This document shows positions 23,103 to 33,103 of a DNA stretch of 64,000 bases, piece after piece; within the stretch, counting starts at the first letter, position 1, and each line of letters opens with the position of its first letter. The DNA is taken from positions 682,001-746,000 of the forward strand of contig JAADJZ010000020.1 in the NCBI GenBank assembly GCA_011032825.1, read 5' to 3'. Origin of the DNA: Massariosphaeria phaeospora (taxonomy: Eukaryota > Ascomycota > Dothideomycetes > Pleosporales). Both the position numbers and the translations under genes were made by a program. The notes beneath the pieces were generated by a model. The model worked only from the letters and a program-made list of their open reading frames with translations, did no database searches and was not told the DNA's origin.

Positions 23103-24125
23103 ATGACTCTTCTCCGTTCATCCCTCCTGCTCCTAGGAGTTTCCTCTGCCTTTGCCTCTCCGGCTCGAGTGATCCGACAGGAGACCGTGACCGTCACGGC
23201 TACTCCGAGCGCTGCTGCCCCTACTGCCACCGCCTGGGACGCCGGCGCAGTGACCAGCTGGACCATCCACAGTTCCTGCAACCGCACCGAGCGAGCCCAG
23301 CTTGAGCGGGCATTTGGCGAGACCATCACACTGGTCAACCACGCTCGCGACCACATCCTGCGATGGGGTAACGCCTCGGAGCTGTACCAGAAGTACTTCG
23401 GCGACGCGTCCACCGGCGAGCCCGTCGGCTGGTTCGGGAAGATCGCAAACGGCGACAAGGCCGGAGTCATCTTCCGATGCGACAACCCGGACGGCAACTG
23501 TGCGCAAGAAGGTACGTGTCGCCAGACACAATGCAGGCCAACCGATGCTGCTGGTTCCCTTACACTGAGGTTGAAGAAGCTCACAGACTATAGGTTGGGC
23601 CGGTCACTGGCGAGGCGAAAACGCAACCTCCGAGACTGTCATCTGCCCTCTTTCCTACGAGACGCGCAAGCCCCTCGAGGCCATGTGTGGTCACGGCTAC
23701 ACCGTCGCAAACAGCAACACCAACTTTTACTTCGCGTCCGACCTTCTGCACCGCCTGCTGCACATCCCCCAGGTGGGCGAGGGCATCGTCGAGCACTATG
23801 CCGAGGATTATCCCGAGGTTCTTGAGCTGGCCGAGAACACTCCTAGTGAGGCTGTGAAGAACAGTGATACACTGCAGTACTTTGCGTTGGAGGCGTATGC
23901 CTATGACATTGCACTGCCAGGCGAAGGGTGCCCGGGCAAGTACACGGCTACGAGCGAGGCTCCCGTCGCCAGCGCAACCGAAACTCCTACAGCCACAACG
24001 AGTGAGGCTCCCTCAGTGACTTCTGCCGCTGCCCAGGTACGTGACTGGCGTCGATTAGACAAACGCAAAGCTAAAGCAATCAGGAATGCCACACCCACGC
24101 CGACGGTGTCGTGCACTGCTCCTGA
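23103..24125 (+). CDS. Asp f 2/Pra1-like secreted zinc-binding protein (putative zincophore)
   Basis: There are three exons, 23103-23511, 23594-24036 and 24084-24125, giving 297 residues. Residues 1-19 are a signal peptide (MTLLRSSLLLLGVSSAFA). The domain has WTIHSSCNRTERAQL, an HRLLH motif at 188-192 (the HRxxH signature of the putative peptidase family that contains Asp f 2 and Pra1) after FYFASDL, and conserved cysteines in CPLSY and CGHGY. A Thr/Ala/Ser-rich linker leads to the last exon of only 42 nt, which encodes ECHTHADGVVHC, the Cys/His zinc-binding tail typical of this family. Known members capture extracellular zinc and hand it to a cell-surface ZIP transporter. The divergent neighbour is exactly such a transporter. 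The tiny last exon is easily missed by automated models, which would read into the intron instead. Confidence 0.92.
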
Positions 24126-25804
24126 GCACGCCGTAATGTCCGAAACGAATTCATGAAGAAGTCGCAACCAGTCCTCAGGTACGAACGTAGAAGATAGGAC
24201 TAATGATAATCTTGTGTCGCTATGCTGTTACACGTGTCGTCGCGTGCCTGAACCTGTGATGTCTGAGTGATCCGTCGTGTCAGGGGCGAAAGGCTTACTC
24301 TTCATCGGTACATACAATGATAGGTCTAATGCCTGGTCGTTGAACCAAAGCAGATAGACACTCACATTAACTGGATGCGCGGAGGTGGTGATACAACGGC
24401 CATGTGTTCCGGGCACAACCGCTTTGGTTGAGCATGCATTGCACCACATGCTACAGGCGCCGAGAACCTTGTGTGGGGCCACGCATTCCGTGGCACCTAC
24501 ATTGGGCGCCGTCACGAAGGTCTTCAAATATTGCAGCCACTGCTTTGACGTCAGCGCAATTTTTTACGACCGTCCGCGCTCCAGTCCATGCTGTGGTGCC
24601 GTGACAAGGTTCTGCCCAGGGAAAATCCGATGGAGTCGTTTAACCAACGTGCGGCAAGCAGAAGCGCCCGTCCGACCTGGCTGTCGTGGGGCATTCCCCA
24701 GGATTCTAGACGCCGTGACTCCGGTAAGCCGTGGGGCCTTCCACCACCGATAGTGCTCATACGTGGTGCTTTCCAAATGGAGAGATGCGCAATGCAGGTG
24801 AAGCTGTACTCAGGAGTGTATGGAGGACTTGCACGGCCCAACCGTTTCTTCCGATACCTACAGCACGAACATCGTTGAGCCCTAGTGCACGTATACGTGC
24901 GGCCGTAAGTGCGCACTATCTTCCGGCGCATTAGAGGGGGGTTTCCGTGTAGTGATAATCGTGTGGGTCGTGTTCAAGAGAGCTGAGAAAATCCAGAGGG
25001 CTGAATGAAAGCCAAAGTCCAGCAATCGCGAGATTCGGCCAAGGAGAGGTGTGTATACCCAAGACTGCGGAGAGGTTGGGGTAGACCGGGGTACATCGAA
25101 ACCAAGAGCCATGTCTTATCGGAGGGCGAGGGGCGGAAACTGACTTTTCAAAACAAAGGAATACCACCCAGTCGAACTGCCGCAACATGTGCACATCGCC
25201 CATGTTGTGTTATTAGACGCTGAGGTGTCCGGAGATCGCCGCGCGCTTTGGTCTCGCACGACGTGTAGACAACTTGCTTCTGAATGTCAGTACAGAATGG
25301 CAGGACCGAACAACATCTGACCCTTCTCGCATCGAGCTCCACGAAAATAAAATGTCTTCATGTTCACGTTTTTCGCCGGTCGGCCGTTGCCGGCACGCAG
25401 AGGCCTGTCCCTGCTTTAGCGAAGCGGACTATCCGCAGTGATTTTACGCCACTACCAGATTAGATTAACTTTAAATTCACCGCAATATGCATGCCCCACC
25501 TAGGTGCCGTGTAACGCACTTGGCCGACTTGCTCAACTGCTCATTCGTAACACACCGAATGTAGATATAACCATGAGCAAGGGGGCCAAAGACTGATGCC
25601 TTGTCGAGCCGCCATGGAGATACCGAAAGTCTTCATCCAGACGATCGACATAATAGAACCTGTGTGGGCCAAGATCGGTGGGCACTGGGCGACGAGGGTG
25701 TAGATTAGAGAGCCAAGATAGAAGAGGCGGTATAAGGGAGATGGGAATGGTCGCTGGTGTCTAGCTCGTCCCTCACCTAACTTTGGTGCCAAATCTGAGC
25801 CGAC
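24126..25804. other. Intergenic, nothing recognised
   Basis: About 1.7 kb separates two plus-strand secreted-protein genes. Frames on both strands are short or of odd composition, and none matches a family I know. Confidence 0.5.
25731..25737 (+). promoter_or_regulatory. TATA-like box
   Basis: TATAAGG lies 74 bp upstream of the ATG of the DUF1996 gene, a normal fungal distance. Confidence 0.45.
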
Positions 25805-27135
25805 ATGCAGTGGTTGTCTCTCGCCTCTCTGGCGCTCGTTGCGCCCGCAAGCGGTATGCTGCGGTTTTCGTGCTCGCAGCTTGTGGTTGACCGAATCGAC
25901 CCGTGTGTTGCGACCGACATGCCAAACTCTTGCTTCGGGGTGACTAACACAGCCACAGACTGGTCAACCCCGGTGTTGCGCCGTCCCCCCATCTGCATCA
26001 GCTGGTGGGCGGAAACGCACTGAATGTCAGCATGGACCCAAGCCTCGACTTGCCAGCTCAGGCGTCCTGCACGACATGCACGTTTACCGAGGACTTCAGG
26101 TGCGTGCCCAGTCTTCGGTCGGGGGCTGCAGCTGATAAGTCGTCAGCAATTATTGGACTGCAGTGATGTACTTCCGGGCTCGAAACGGTACCTATAAGCG
26201 GGTACCGACGTTTGCCAACCAGTACCTCGAGCCTGCTAACGGTGGTATCACCGTGTACTACATTCCGCCATACGACGGCCGTACCAAGGTCACTGCTTTC
26301 AAAAAGGGATTCCGCATGCTGGTGGGAGACCCCACGCGGCGTGAGGATGCCAAAGACGGCGACTCGCGCCAGCTCAGCTTCCGATGCTGGGACAAGAACT
26401 TTGCAGGCGAGGCGGGCGCTCCAGGAACAGGAAAGGATACGAAGACTCTGCCCAGCAAGGCCTGCGCTGGAGGTATCCGTGCGAACCACTTCTTCCCGAC
26501 GTAAGTGATTCAAGGGCAGCCGCGGAGTTCGGTCGTTAACTGAAATCGTAGGTGCTGGGACGGACAGAACCTCGACAGCCCGGACCACAGGTCGCACGTC
26601 GCCTACCGTAAGATATGAATCGTCCCAAGGCCTTGAGAGATGATGCTAACGTCGTGACAGCAACGTCCGGCAGCTTCGAGTCGGGCGGCCCATGCCCAGC
26701 GTCGCACCCGGTTAAGATCCCGCAAATCCTCTACGAAGTGGCATGGGATACTCGCCAGTTCAACGACCCCAACGAGTGGCCCGAAGATGGCTCGCAGCCT
26801 TTCGTCTTCTCGTTCGGCGACAAGACCGGATACGGAACCCATGCCGACTACGGTAAGCTCACAGGTCGGACAGTGACAGAGAACGAGCACTAATGGCATG
26901 TTAGTCTTCGGCTGGCAAGGTGATGCGCTGCAGAGAGCAATGGATGCCAACTGCAATGTCAACTGCCCGACGCTGAGGAGCCAGAGTACTGCGGCAGCGA
27001 ACAAATGCACGCTGCAACCGAAGGTCAAGGAGAACATTGACCAATGTAAGTTTAAGTTGGCGCACAAGAGGATGTGGTTTCGTGTATGCTGATTTGCGTC
27101 ATCTAGGGCTCACCGAGCTTCCGGGCGGTGTTTAA
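25805..27135 (+). CDS. Secreted DUF1996 domain protein
   Basis: There are seven exons: 25805-25902, 25959-26099, 26147-26500, 26552-26607, 26661-26852, 26905-27045 and 27107-27135. All junctions are GT-AG and hold frame, giving 336 residues. A signal peptide (MQWLSLASLALVAPASG) precedes MLRFSCSQLVVDRIDPLVNP. Spliced text then gives SPHLHQLVGG, the conserved His-rich entry of DUF1996, followed by CTTCTFTEDFSNYWTAVMYF, FRMLVGDPTRR, a CWDG box and THADYVFGWQGDALQRAMD. The family is secreted and common in fungi, often near wall-active enzymes; its activity is unknown to me. The intron density is high for its size. Confidence 0.9.
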
Positions 27136-27805
27136 GTGCAGTAGATATAGAAGCGAGTGCCAAAAGAGATGCGTTTCGTAGCAGGTCTATAGAATGTCAG
27201 TGGTTGTGACCTAGTCAACTTTCGACACGTCATGAACCTGCGACGGCATCCACAGTGAACAGTGCCATGCAGTCTAGCTACGACTCGTCTGGTAGGTCGA
27301 AAGTAACGCGACCACATTTCGTATCGGGTCGAAACTCCCCTACTTAAATGCGGCGATCCATGCCCCTGCTGCCCAGCCAAGGGCTCCTGTCGCCAAGCCC
27401 CGCTCCGCTCCTCATCCCGTCTTATGGCAGCACATGGCGGACCCGGTGGTTTTTCGACTGACGGCGTGAGTGAGACACGGCGGAAGCGACGGCGGATTTA
27501 CGATGTCGACGGGCTGGCAGCTGGTACGCGTACGTCATGGGTGGCGGGGGGTTGACCAAGTGACTGTGCAGGTGCATTTTCGGATGAGCGGAGACGAGAG
27601 TGGCTGACATAATATCCGCTTACTAAGCCGGCCGTCTCCCTCTCACTCTCCATCCCCAATTAGGAGCGTGGGCATGGCATAGCGCAGTGCAGTATAAGAC
27701 GGAGTGTTATAATTAGGCTAGCAGTACATGGTAGCTAGGTAGACAGTCTAAATACACAAGGGAGTGGCTACTCTCCATGGAATTCAGAGCTAATTCGGAG
27801 TACAT
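27136..27805. other. Intergenic between convergent genes
   Basis: There is no gene. A short block GGCTGACATAAT...TTACTAAGCCG (27603-27635) recurs in similar form at 31000-31033. Confidence 0.5.
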
Positions 27806-29049
27806 TCAGGCGTAGACTCTTTGCTTGAACGACATCTTGCGCCCCTCAAAGTCATGGTTGATAACCAGATAGCGCATGAACGGCAGTCCGAGCGATGCAT
27901 TGTCGCCCGTCTTCGCGGTTTTCACTATAGTGAGGTAGCAGAAGCCCTGGTATTCCGCCGCAATATTATCTCTTACCGGCACCTTAAATTTCTTGCCGCC
28001 AATCTCAAAGGTAACCGAATCTGGCCAGCGGGCCTTGCAGGAAACTTCCCAGACCTTCTTTTGCTCGTGCCACTTCGGGTCTGGATCCCACGCTGCAAGA
28101 AAGGCATTGGTCGTCTCCTCTGGCAGGCGGATTCTTGGATCGCCTACATAAGCAGCAGGTCAGCTTGGCTACTCTGCAACGATGGCGCCGGAACACGCGC
28201 TGGGCAATGATTACCTGAATCGATGATGGTGATTTGATCTATCTTCTCGGTTTGTACAGCTTTAGGACCATTGAACGCCATCTTAAACCCGTTGATGAGC
28301 CACTTTCCTGCGTCGGTCCAAACCAGGTCCACGGTTGCCCAAGCGTCAGGCGTTATTGGTTGGCCATCCACGGTGCCGCCAAAGGCGATAGCGCCGCCGT
28401 TGTAATCCCCGTCGGCTTCGCGGTTGAGTGCAAGAGTGTATTGTACTGGTAGGCACATTGCTTTGCACAGATCCTGCCATATTGAGGTTGCGCCAGGGTA
28501 CCAGGCAAGACCAAATAGCCCTACAGTCAAGCCATCGCCTTGCCACACAAGCTCGTGGGCAAACCCAATCTCAACATCTTCAACTTCTTCACCTCCTATC
28601 TCGACCGTTTTTCTTGACCGCTTGCCGCGCGCTACTTCAGTACTTCCATAATGCTCTTTGAAGTATTCAGTCGACGTGACGCTTCCCTTGTACAAATCAG
28701 GTCCTAGCTTGCAATACTCTTGCGTTTGGCGTTGATGCTTGTCGTCGTAACATGTAAAGTCAGAGGTAGCAATCCATGTAAGGCCGCCGCCAGTATCAAG
28801 ATGGAGAAGGTAGTCTACTCCCTGGAGTCTTAAGTTGATAGCCAAACGCTGGCCCTCTTGTTCAAGTTGCTCTACAATAACAGTAGGATCCCGCTTGGCG
28901 TTCAAAGAGCTGTTGTTAGCTCCGCGAACTCTGACCAGGTCAGAAACAAGTGGGGGGCCAATTTCAGGGATAGCGGCTGTATTGCCAAAAAGAACCAAGA
29001 AACCGCTAAAGGCCAAGATGTAGATGTAGATGTAGATTCTGTGCAGCAT
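27806..29049 (-). CDS. A1-family aspartic protease (pepsin-like), membrane or secreted
   Basis: There are two exons, 28215-29049 and 27806-28143, joined by a 71-nt GTAATC...TAG intron, giving 390 residues. I chose the ATG at 29049 because a hydrophobic leader (YIYIYILAFSGFLVLFG) follows it; an earlier in-frame ATG at 29160 adds an unlikely 37 residues. The two catalytic motifs are DTG at 85-87 (LLHLDTGGGLTW) and DSG at 277-279, with the second aspartate just before the intron. The first is followed by GGG in place of the common SS, and the second reads DSGDPRIRLP rather than DSGT, so specificity or activity may be unusual. The end contains SLGLPFMRYLVINHDF, a normal pepsin C-terminal strand. 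It is probably an extracellular or vacuolar endopeptidase. Confidence 0.85.
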
Positions 29050-29837
29050 GACGGGCGAGAAGTATCCGGTCGGAAGGAAAAAAGGAGGCAGCGCTAGGAA
29101 ATGAAACCAATGACTTGCGGAATAAGAGCCAGTGGAAACGATAAAGGACTTGTATAGCACAGCAAATTAGGATATTTTCCAATTGCTCAAGGCATCCCTC
29201 TCGATGAAGATTAATCATCTACAAGCAAACAACGTACCTAGTAACTGCGAATGAATAAGAATCAATATTGAGGATTGTTGCGAACCAACAGTGCTCCCGC
29301 GAGTGTATGCTATTTGGGGAGCCGTGTCGACCAAGTATAGCCAATGTGAATCGAGAGATATAGCGCGTATCTACACTATTGTATTAGTCGGAAGGAGTGT
29401 GAGCCTAGTCTGGAATTGCTTTTAAAGGGTGAGGAGACTCATAGGACTGGTTATGAAAGTAGCACTGACTACTTACGGAGAAGTTTTCGCATCTGAGAGC
29501 TCCCGAACCTGATCCTCACTCCTACCGCGGCTATGCGCTTCCTGGTCAGCGACGGCAGGCGTTGGGGATTACCCACGCCGATATTGCGGGTACCCATGGA
29601 CGCTTACGTAGGCCGGATCAGCTACCCCTGGTGTCCATCTAGTAACTATCTCTCAAGTATCAATCCATACATTACACCTGCTAGGTGAGCGACAGGAAGA
29701 TAGTAGGTAGCAGGTGGTAGTACATGGATGAATACTTCCGAGATCCGGATGGGAGTCATCTTGATGAACCATGGTTCTGAGAGGCTCTACAAAACGAACA
29801 CCTACTCAGCTCACGCTGAACTTTCTCAGCATGCTGT
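29050..29837. other. Intergenic, nothing recognised except one dispersed repeat
   Basis: This is the upstream region of the aspartic protease gene. It ends in the second copy of the dispersed 50-bp repeat (29772-29820), 17 bp before the TIR element. Confidence 0.5.
29772..29820 (+). repeat. Dispersed about 50-bp repeat, copy 2
   Basis: It matches 19632-19682 at about 80% identity. Shared landmarks in order are TGGTTCT, CTACAAAACGAAC (CCACAAAACGAAC in copy 1) and AGCTCACGCTGAA. Confidence 0.55.
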
Positions 29838-30199
29838 GGGCACTTGTTAAGGCGCCCCCCAGTTAACTAATTAGGTAAGTAATCTGGCTTGTGCGCACAC
29901 TCACATTGCACACCCCAGCTGAAGGCAAGTCTTCGTGTTTTCAAGCCGATTCCTCATTTTTCCACAAAATTCCTTATTTTTTGAAGACAGTTCCTCTTTT
30001 TCTGAGGTGATTCCTCTTCTTGAATGCAATTCCTCTCTTCTTAAAGAACCTTTTTCATTTTTAAAGGCTTTGTCTTGACACGAAGCAAAATATTTAACAA
30101 CCTTTTATTGGCTGTATATAATAGGGGTTAGAGGCGGGTCAGAGGCAGCGTTGGTGATTGGAGAGATGGCTTAACTGGGGGGCGCGTTAACAAGTGCCC
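29838..30199. mobile_element. 362-bp non-autonomous TIR element (MITE)
   Basis: The ends are inverted repeats: 29838-29866 begins GGGCACTTGTTAAGGCGCCC, and 30171-30199 is its reverse complement at 28 of 29 positions. The direct flanks share TGCTGT (29832-29837 on the left; 30201-30206 on the right, after one extra T), a candidate target-site duplication. The inside has no coding capacity. It carries five 20-bp imperfect repeats (29950-30050). Confidence 0.85.
29950..30050. repeat. Five imperfect 20-bp tandem repeats inside the TIR element
   Basis: TTCCT starts at 29950, 29970, 29991, 30011 and 30030, each followed by a T-rich stretch and an A/G-rich spacer. Confidence 0.7.
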
Positions 30200-30354
30200 T
30201 TGCTGTAGCGAAGTGACACTATTTACCCGTGTACAACAGTATGGCCAAGGGCGGAATTGTACTTGGTAGGCGGGTAATAGCCGCGCCGCGTGGTGCGTTG
30301 TGTGTTGGTGTTGGTGTTGTTGCCCCGAGTACCGGATTACATTTTTTCGGGTAG

Positions 30355-30456
30355 ATATTCGTCCGTACTCTCCGCAGCAAGTTTGAGCATTATATTCGTC
30401 CGTACTCTCCGCGGCAAGTTTGAGCTTTGCGAAAACTTTCTCTATTCGTCCGTACC
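30355..30456. repeat. 37-bp direct repeat, two full units and a partial third
   Basis: The units ATATTCGTCCGTACTCTCCG... at 30355-30391 and 30392-30428 differ at only a few positions, the clearest being GCAGCAAG versus GCGGCAAG. TATTCGTCCGTAC returns at 30443-30455. Confidence 0.9.
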
Positions 30457-30755
30457 TAGTGTGGTTGAGACGTAATGCGGCTTGGGGTTAGGTAAGCTCG
30501 CTTGCCCAACGCTCGTGCGCAGGGGCAGGGGCAAAGTCTTTTGTCTTGTCTGCAGACTGTTATGCAACACTACCAAATCTATTATATTAAGATCAGCAAT
30601 GTTTGTGTTTGATTTCTTTGACAACGAAGCTGTGCGATTTTCTGCTCTCCGACCCATCTTGCACCAGCCGCTTCAAGCCCAGCCTATCCCTCCCATGTCT
30701 CCACGCATAACCCAGATAAATGCAGCTCCTCCGGGGCCGTTCCTGTCCCGAAGCC

Positions 30756-30815
30756 GCTCGTCGCCCCCGCTCGTCATCCCCGCTCGTCGTCCCCGCTCGT
30801 CGTCTCCGCTCGTCT
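30756..30815. repeat. 13-bp minisatellite, 4.6 units
   Basis: The unit GCTCGTCGTCCCC is repeated with one or two changes per copy. Confidence 0.9.
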
Positions 30816-31202
30816 CGGAACAGTACGGACGCAACGGTACTCGGCAGCGACGTGAGCGGCGGTTGCAACGCGGAAGCAAACACGATGGAAGCGAGGACGA
30901 GGATCGAGAGAGCAAACACGGCGAACGCGAGGACGGTGGGTGGACGGCGGGTGGGCAAGAAGTGCGGCTAGATCGGGTTGTGGTTGTGGCGGGAAGAGGC
31001 TGACATAATGCCCGATTACTAAGCCGCACGTACACTCTTCCCCACAACTCTCCACACTCGTCATCTTCTTCGTCCATGTCTGCTTCTCTGCGTCTGTTTT
31101 TCCGGGGAACGCGGCTCCAATTACTAATCGTACCACTCTCACCTAGATATTTCGCAATACGCATCGCAGATATGCGCTTTTCTTCTCTCCATCGCGACCA
31201 CC

Positions 31203-32134
31203 CTACACCGCACCCCTCTCCTCCACAGGCGCCTCTGCTTTCCTCTCTCCCTCTCCGCGACCAAACACCGTCCTCAGCTGCGCACCCACATCCCACCCTT
31301 TCTCCTGCCATGCAACGCCCTCGTCGCACTCGTCGAACGCAACCCCCGCCTCCGCCGCCGTCCTCCTGATGCGCCTCGTACGCGCCATCCACACCAGATG
31401 CGACACCACCATGCCCATCTCGATGGCACAGCACAGCGCATACAGCGAGCCAAACAGCACGTCGAACTCGCGCTGCGCCACCAGCGCCATCAGGCTGAAG
31501 AAGGCGCCGTTCCAGTCGATGGCCAGGAACACAAAGTCGATGCCGACGACGCGGCCGCGCCGCTTGAGCAGCTCGAAGGGGATGGGCAGGTAGCCGGCAA
31601 TCAGCACCACGAAGGCGAGGATGCCGATGGCGAGGACGGGCCAGGAGGTATCTGCCGCGTAGGCCGGCCGGATCGCGAGCACGAGGCCGACCTGCACGCC
31701 GGCGAAGACGAGCAGCAGCGCACCGAGGGCGAGTGTCGCCGTCCAGACGCGCCACTTCCTACAGCGCAACACATCAGCTGCTGCACTTGCCGCCGAACCC
31801 CAAACTGGCCCTCCATCTTCCCCATCCACCAAGCGCAACGCCAACTCTCAACTCACCTCGAATAGACCATACACTGCGCCCACGCCACCCCACACAGCAC
31901 GCAGAAGCACTGCGGCTGCACCATCAGCGGCACATTGAACCGCTGCACCACAGCATACACGCCAAACGGCACGCCCGCCACGCTCCACAGCAGCATCATG
32001 GCCGCCGGCAGGCCCTCGGTCGACTTGGTGCGGTAGTTGCGGTAGATCTGCGGCACGAGCTGCACGGCCCAGAAGACGGTGCCGATGGTGCCGAGCACCG
32101 TTGCCGCGAGCGGGATCGAGGTTTGCGGTGCCAT
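31203..32134 (-). CDS. PQ-loop repeat membrane protein
   Basis: There are two exons, 31857-32134 and 31203-31758, joined by a 98-nt GTGAGT...GTAG intron in frame, giving 277 residues. The first PQ-loop is TIGTVFWAVQLVPQIYRNYR followed by KSTEGLP, the classic PQ...N...KS(T/V)xGxS pattern. A second, weaker one is the PIPFELLKRRGRVVGIDF segment, where PQ reads PI/PF. About seven helices are expected. PQ-loop proteins act mainly in lysosomal/vacuolar membranes as amino-acid exporters; fungal subfamilies of this shape are poorly studied. I chose the ATG at 32134; an in-frame ATG at 32263 would add a leader encoded by a GTTGCT hexanucleotide repeat and is less likely. The C-terminal tail is charged and cytosolic. 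Confidence 0.87.
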
Positions 32135-33103
32135 TGCTGCTGTTGCTGTTGCTGTTGCTGTGGATGGCGGGGGCAAGGACGGAAGGCGGAGGGCAAGAAA
32201 CGGAACGAAAGGGAAGAAAGGGAACGACGAGGCACGAATTCTACGAGCGAGTCCTGGCGCCATGGACCAGTGTGTAGGTAGTTGGGCAGTTGGTAAGTAC
32301 CTAACAAGGCAAGTCTACTTGTTGGTCGGTAGGTAGCCGTAGCCGAGCCGCTTCGCCTCGCCTCCCGCGGAGATCTATATGCAAGCCAGATGCACGATGC
32401 ACGATGACGATGGCCCATGAGTATTTCTCAACCTCGCCTCTTACAAAGGTAAGGTAGGAAAAGGGTCGACCAGGTCGACCCACCCTATCGGAGGCCCTGG
32501 CACACCAATTGCACTCCAGCGGATTCCACCCCCTTGGGCAGCCAATATATTCACTTCGTCGTGATGCTCCATGGTAAGAACAGCGCAACTGAAACCAAAA
32601 ACCCTCCTTAGACGACGCGTTGATTCCATTTCATTTGGATTGTGTGTGGCGTAGGCGTAGACGTGCACGGCGGGGGCGGGGTGCTAGTGTGATGACTACT
32701 CGGTGGCTCAACAGCAGTAGCTACCCCGCGGACAGCTACCCCGCACCACGTGCCGGATGTAGCGCGGGCGACCACAAAATGGGACGGAATCAGTACTTTG
32801 TGCCAGTAGTAAGTAGTAGTAATAAACAGCACAGTATCATCTGCGTCCTGCGACGGTGTTGCAGCTCAAGGCCAAACATGGAAAACGCCAGATTGCCAAA
32901 GAATTTTTTTATCTACCTACACACCGAGACGCAATACCACGAGCTCGATTCAGACTCTTCTTCTTCTGATCTTATAGCCCTGGAGTCCTCCTAGTCTTGC
33001 GCTCCTCCTCATTTCTATACTCCTGTTAATCCTCTGCTCACACTACTCCCCCAGTAGCAGCGTACCGCAAAGCCGGCATCAAACCTACCCCCTCACGCCC
33101 TCC
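32135..33103. other. Intergenic, nothing recognised
   Basis: This stretch lies upstream of the PQ-loop gene and downstream of the papain/propeller gene. It begins with the (GTTGCT)n run at 32134-32160. No gene or RNA is seen. Confidence 0.5.

Larger units (their letters stand above)
30200..31202. other. Intergenic with two small tandem repeats
   Basis: This is about 1 kb between the TIR element and the 3' end of the PQ-loop gene. Apart from the 37-bp and 13-bp repeats I see no gene. One minus-strand frame (30593-30958) has a hydrophobic start but no ATG. Confidence 0.5.

Noticed and set aside
22332..23106. Overlapping open frames of over 200 residues on both strands between the zinc genes
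   Set aside because: Arg/Ala/His-rich text without domains, and the region fits a divergent promoter with a TATA box.
30593..30958. Minus-strand frame with a hydrophobic start, possible small secreted protein
   Set aside because: Begins at TTG with no ATG upstream in frame, and runs through a 13-bp minisatellite.
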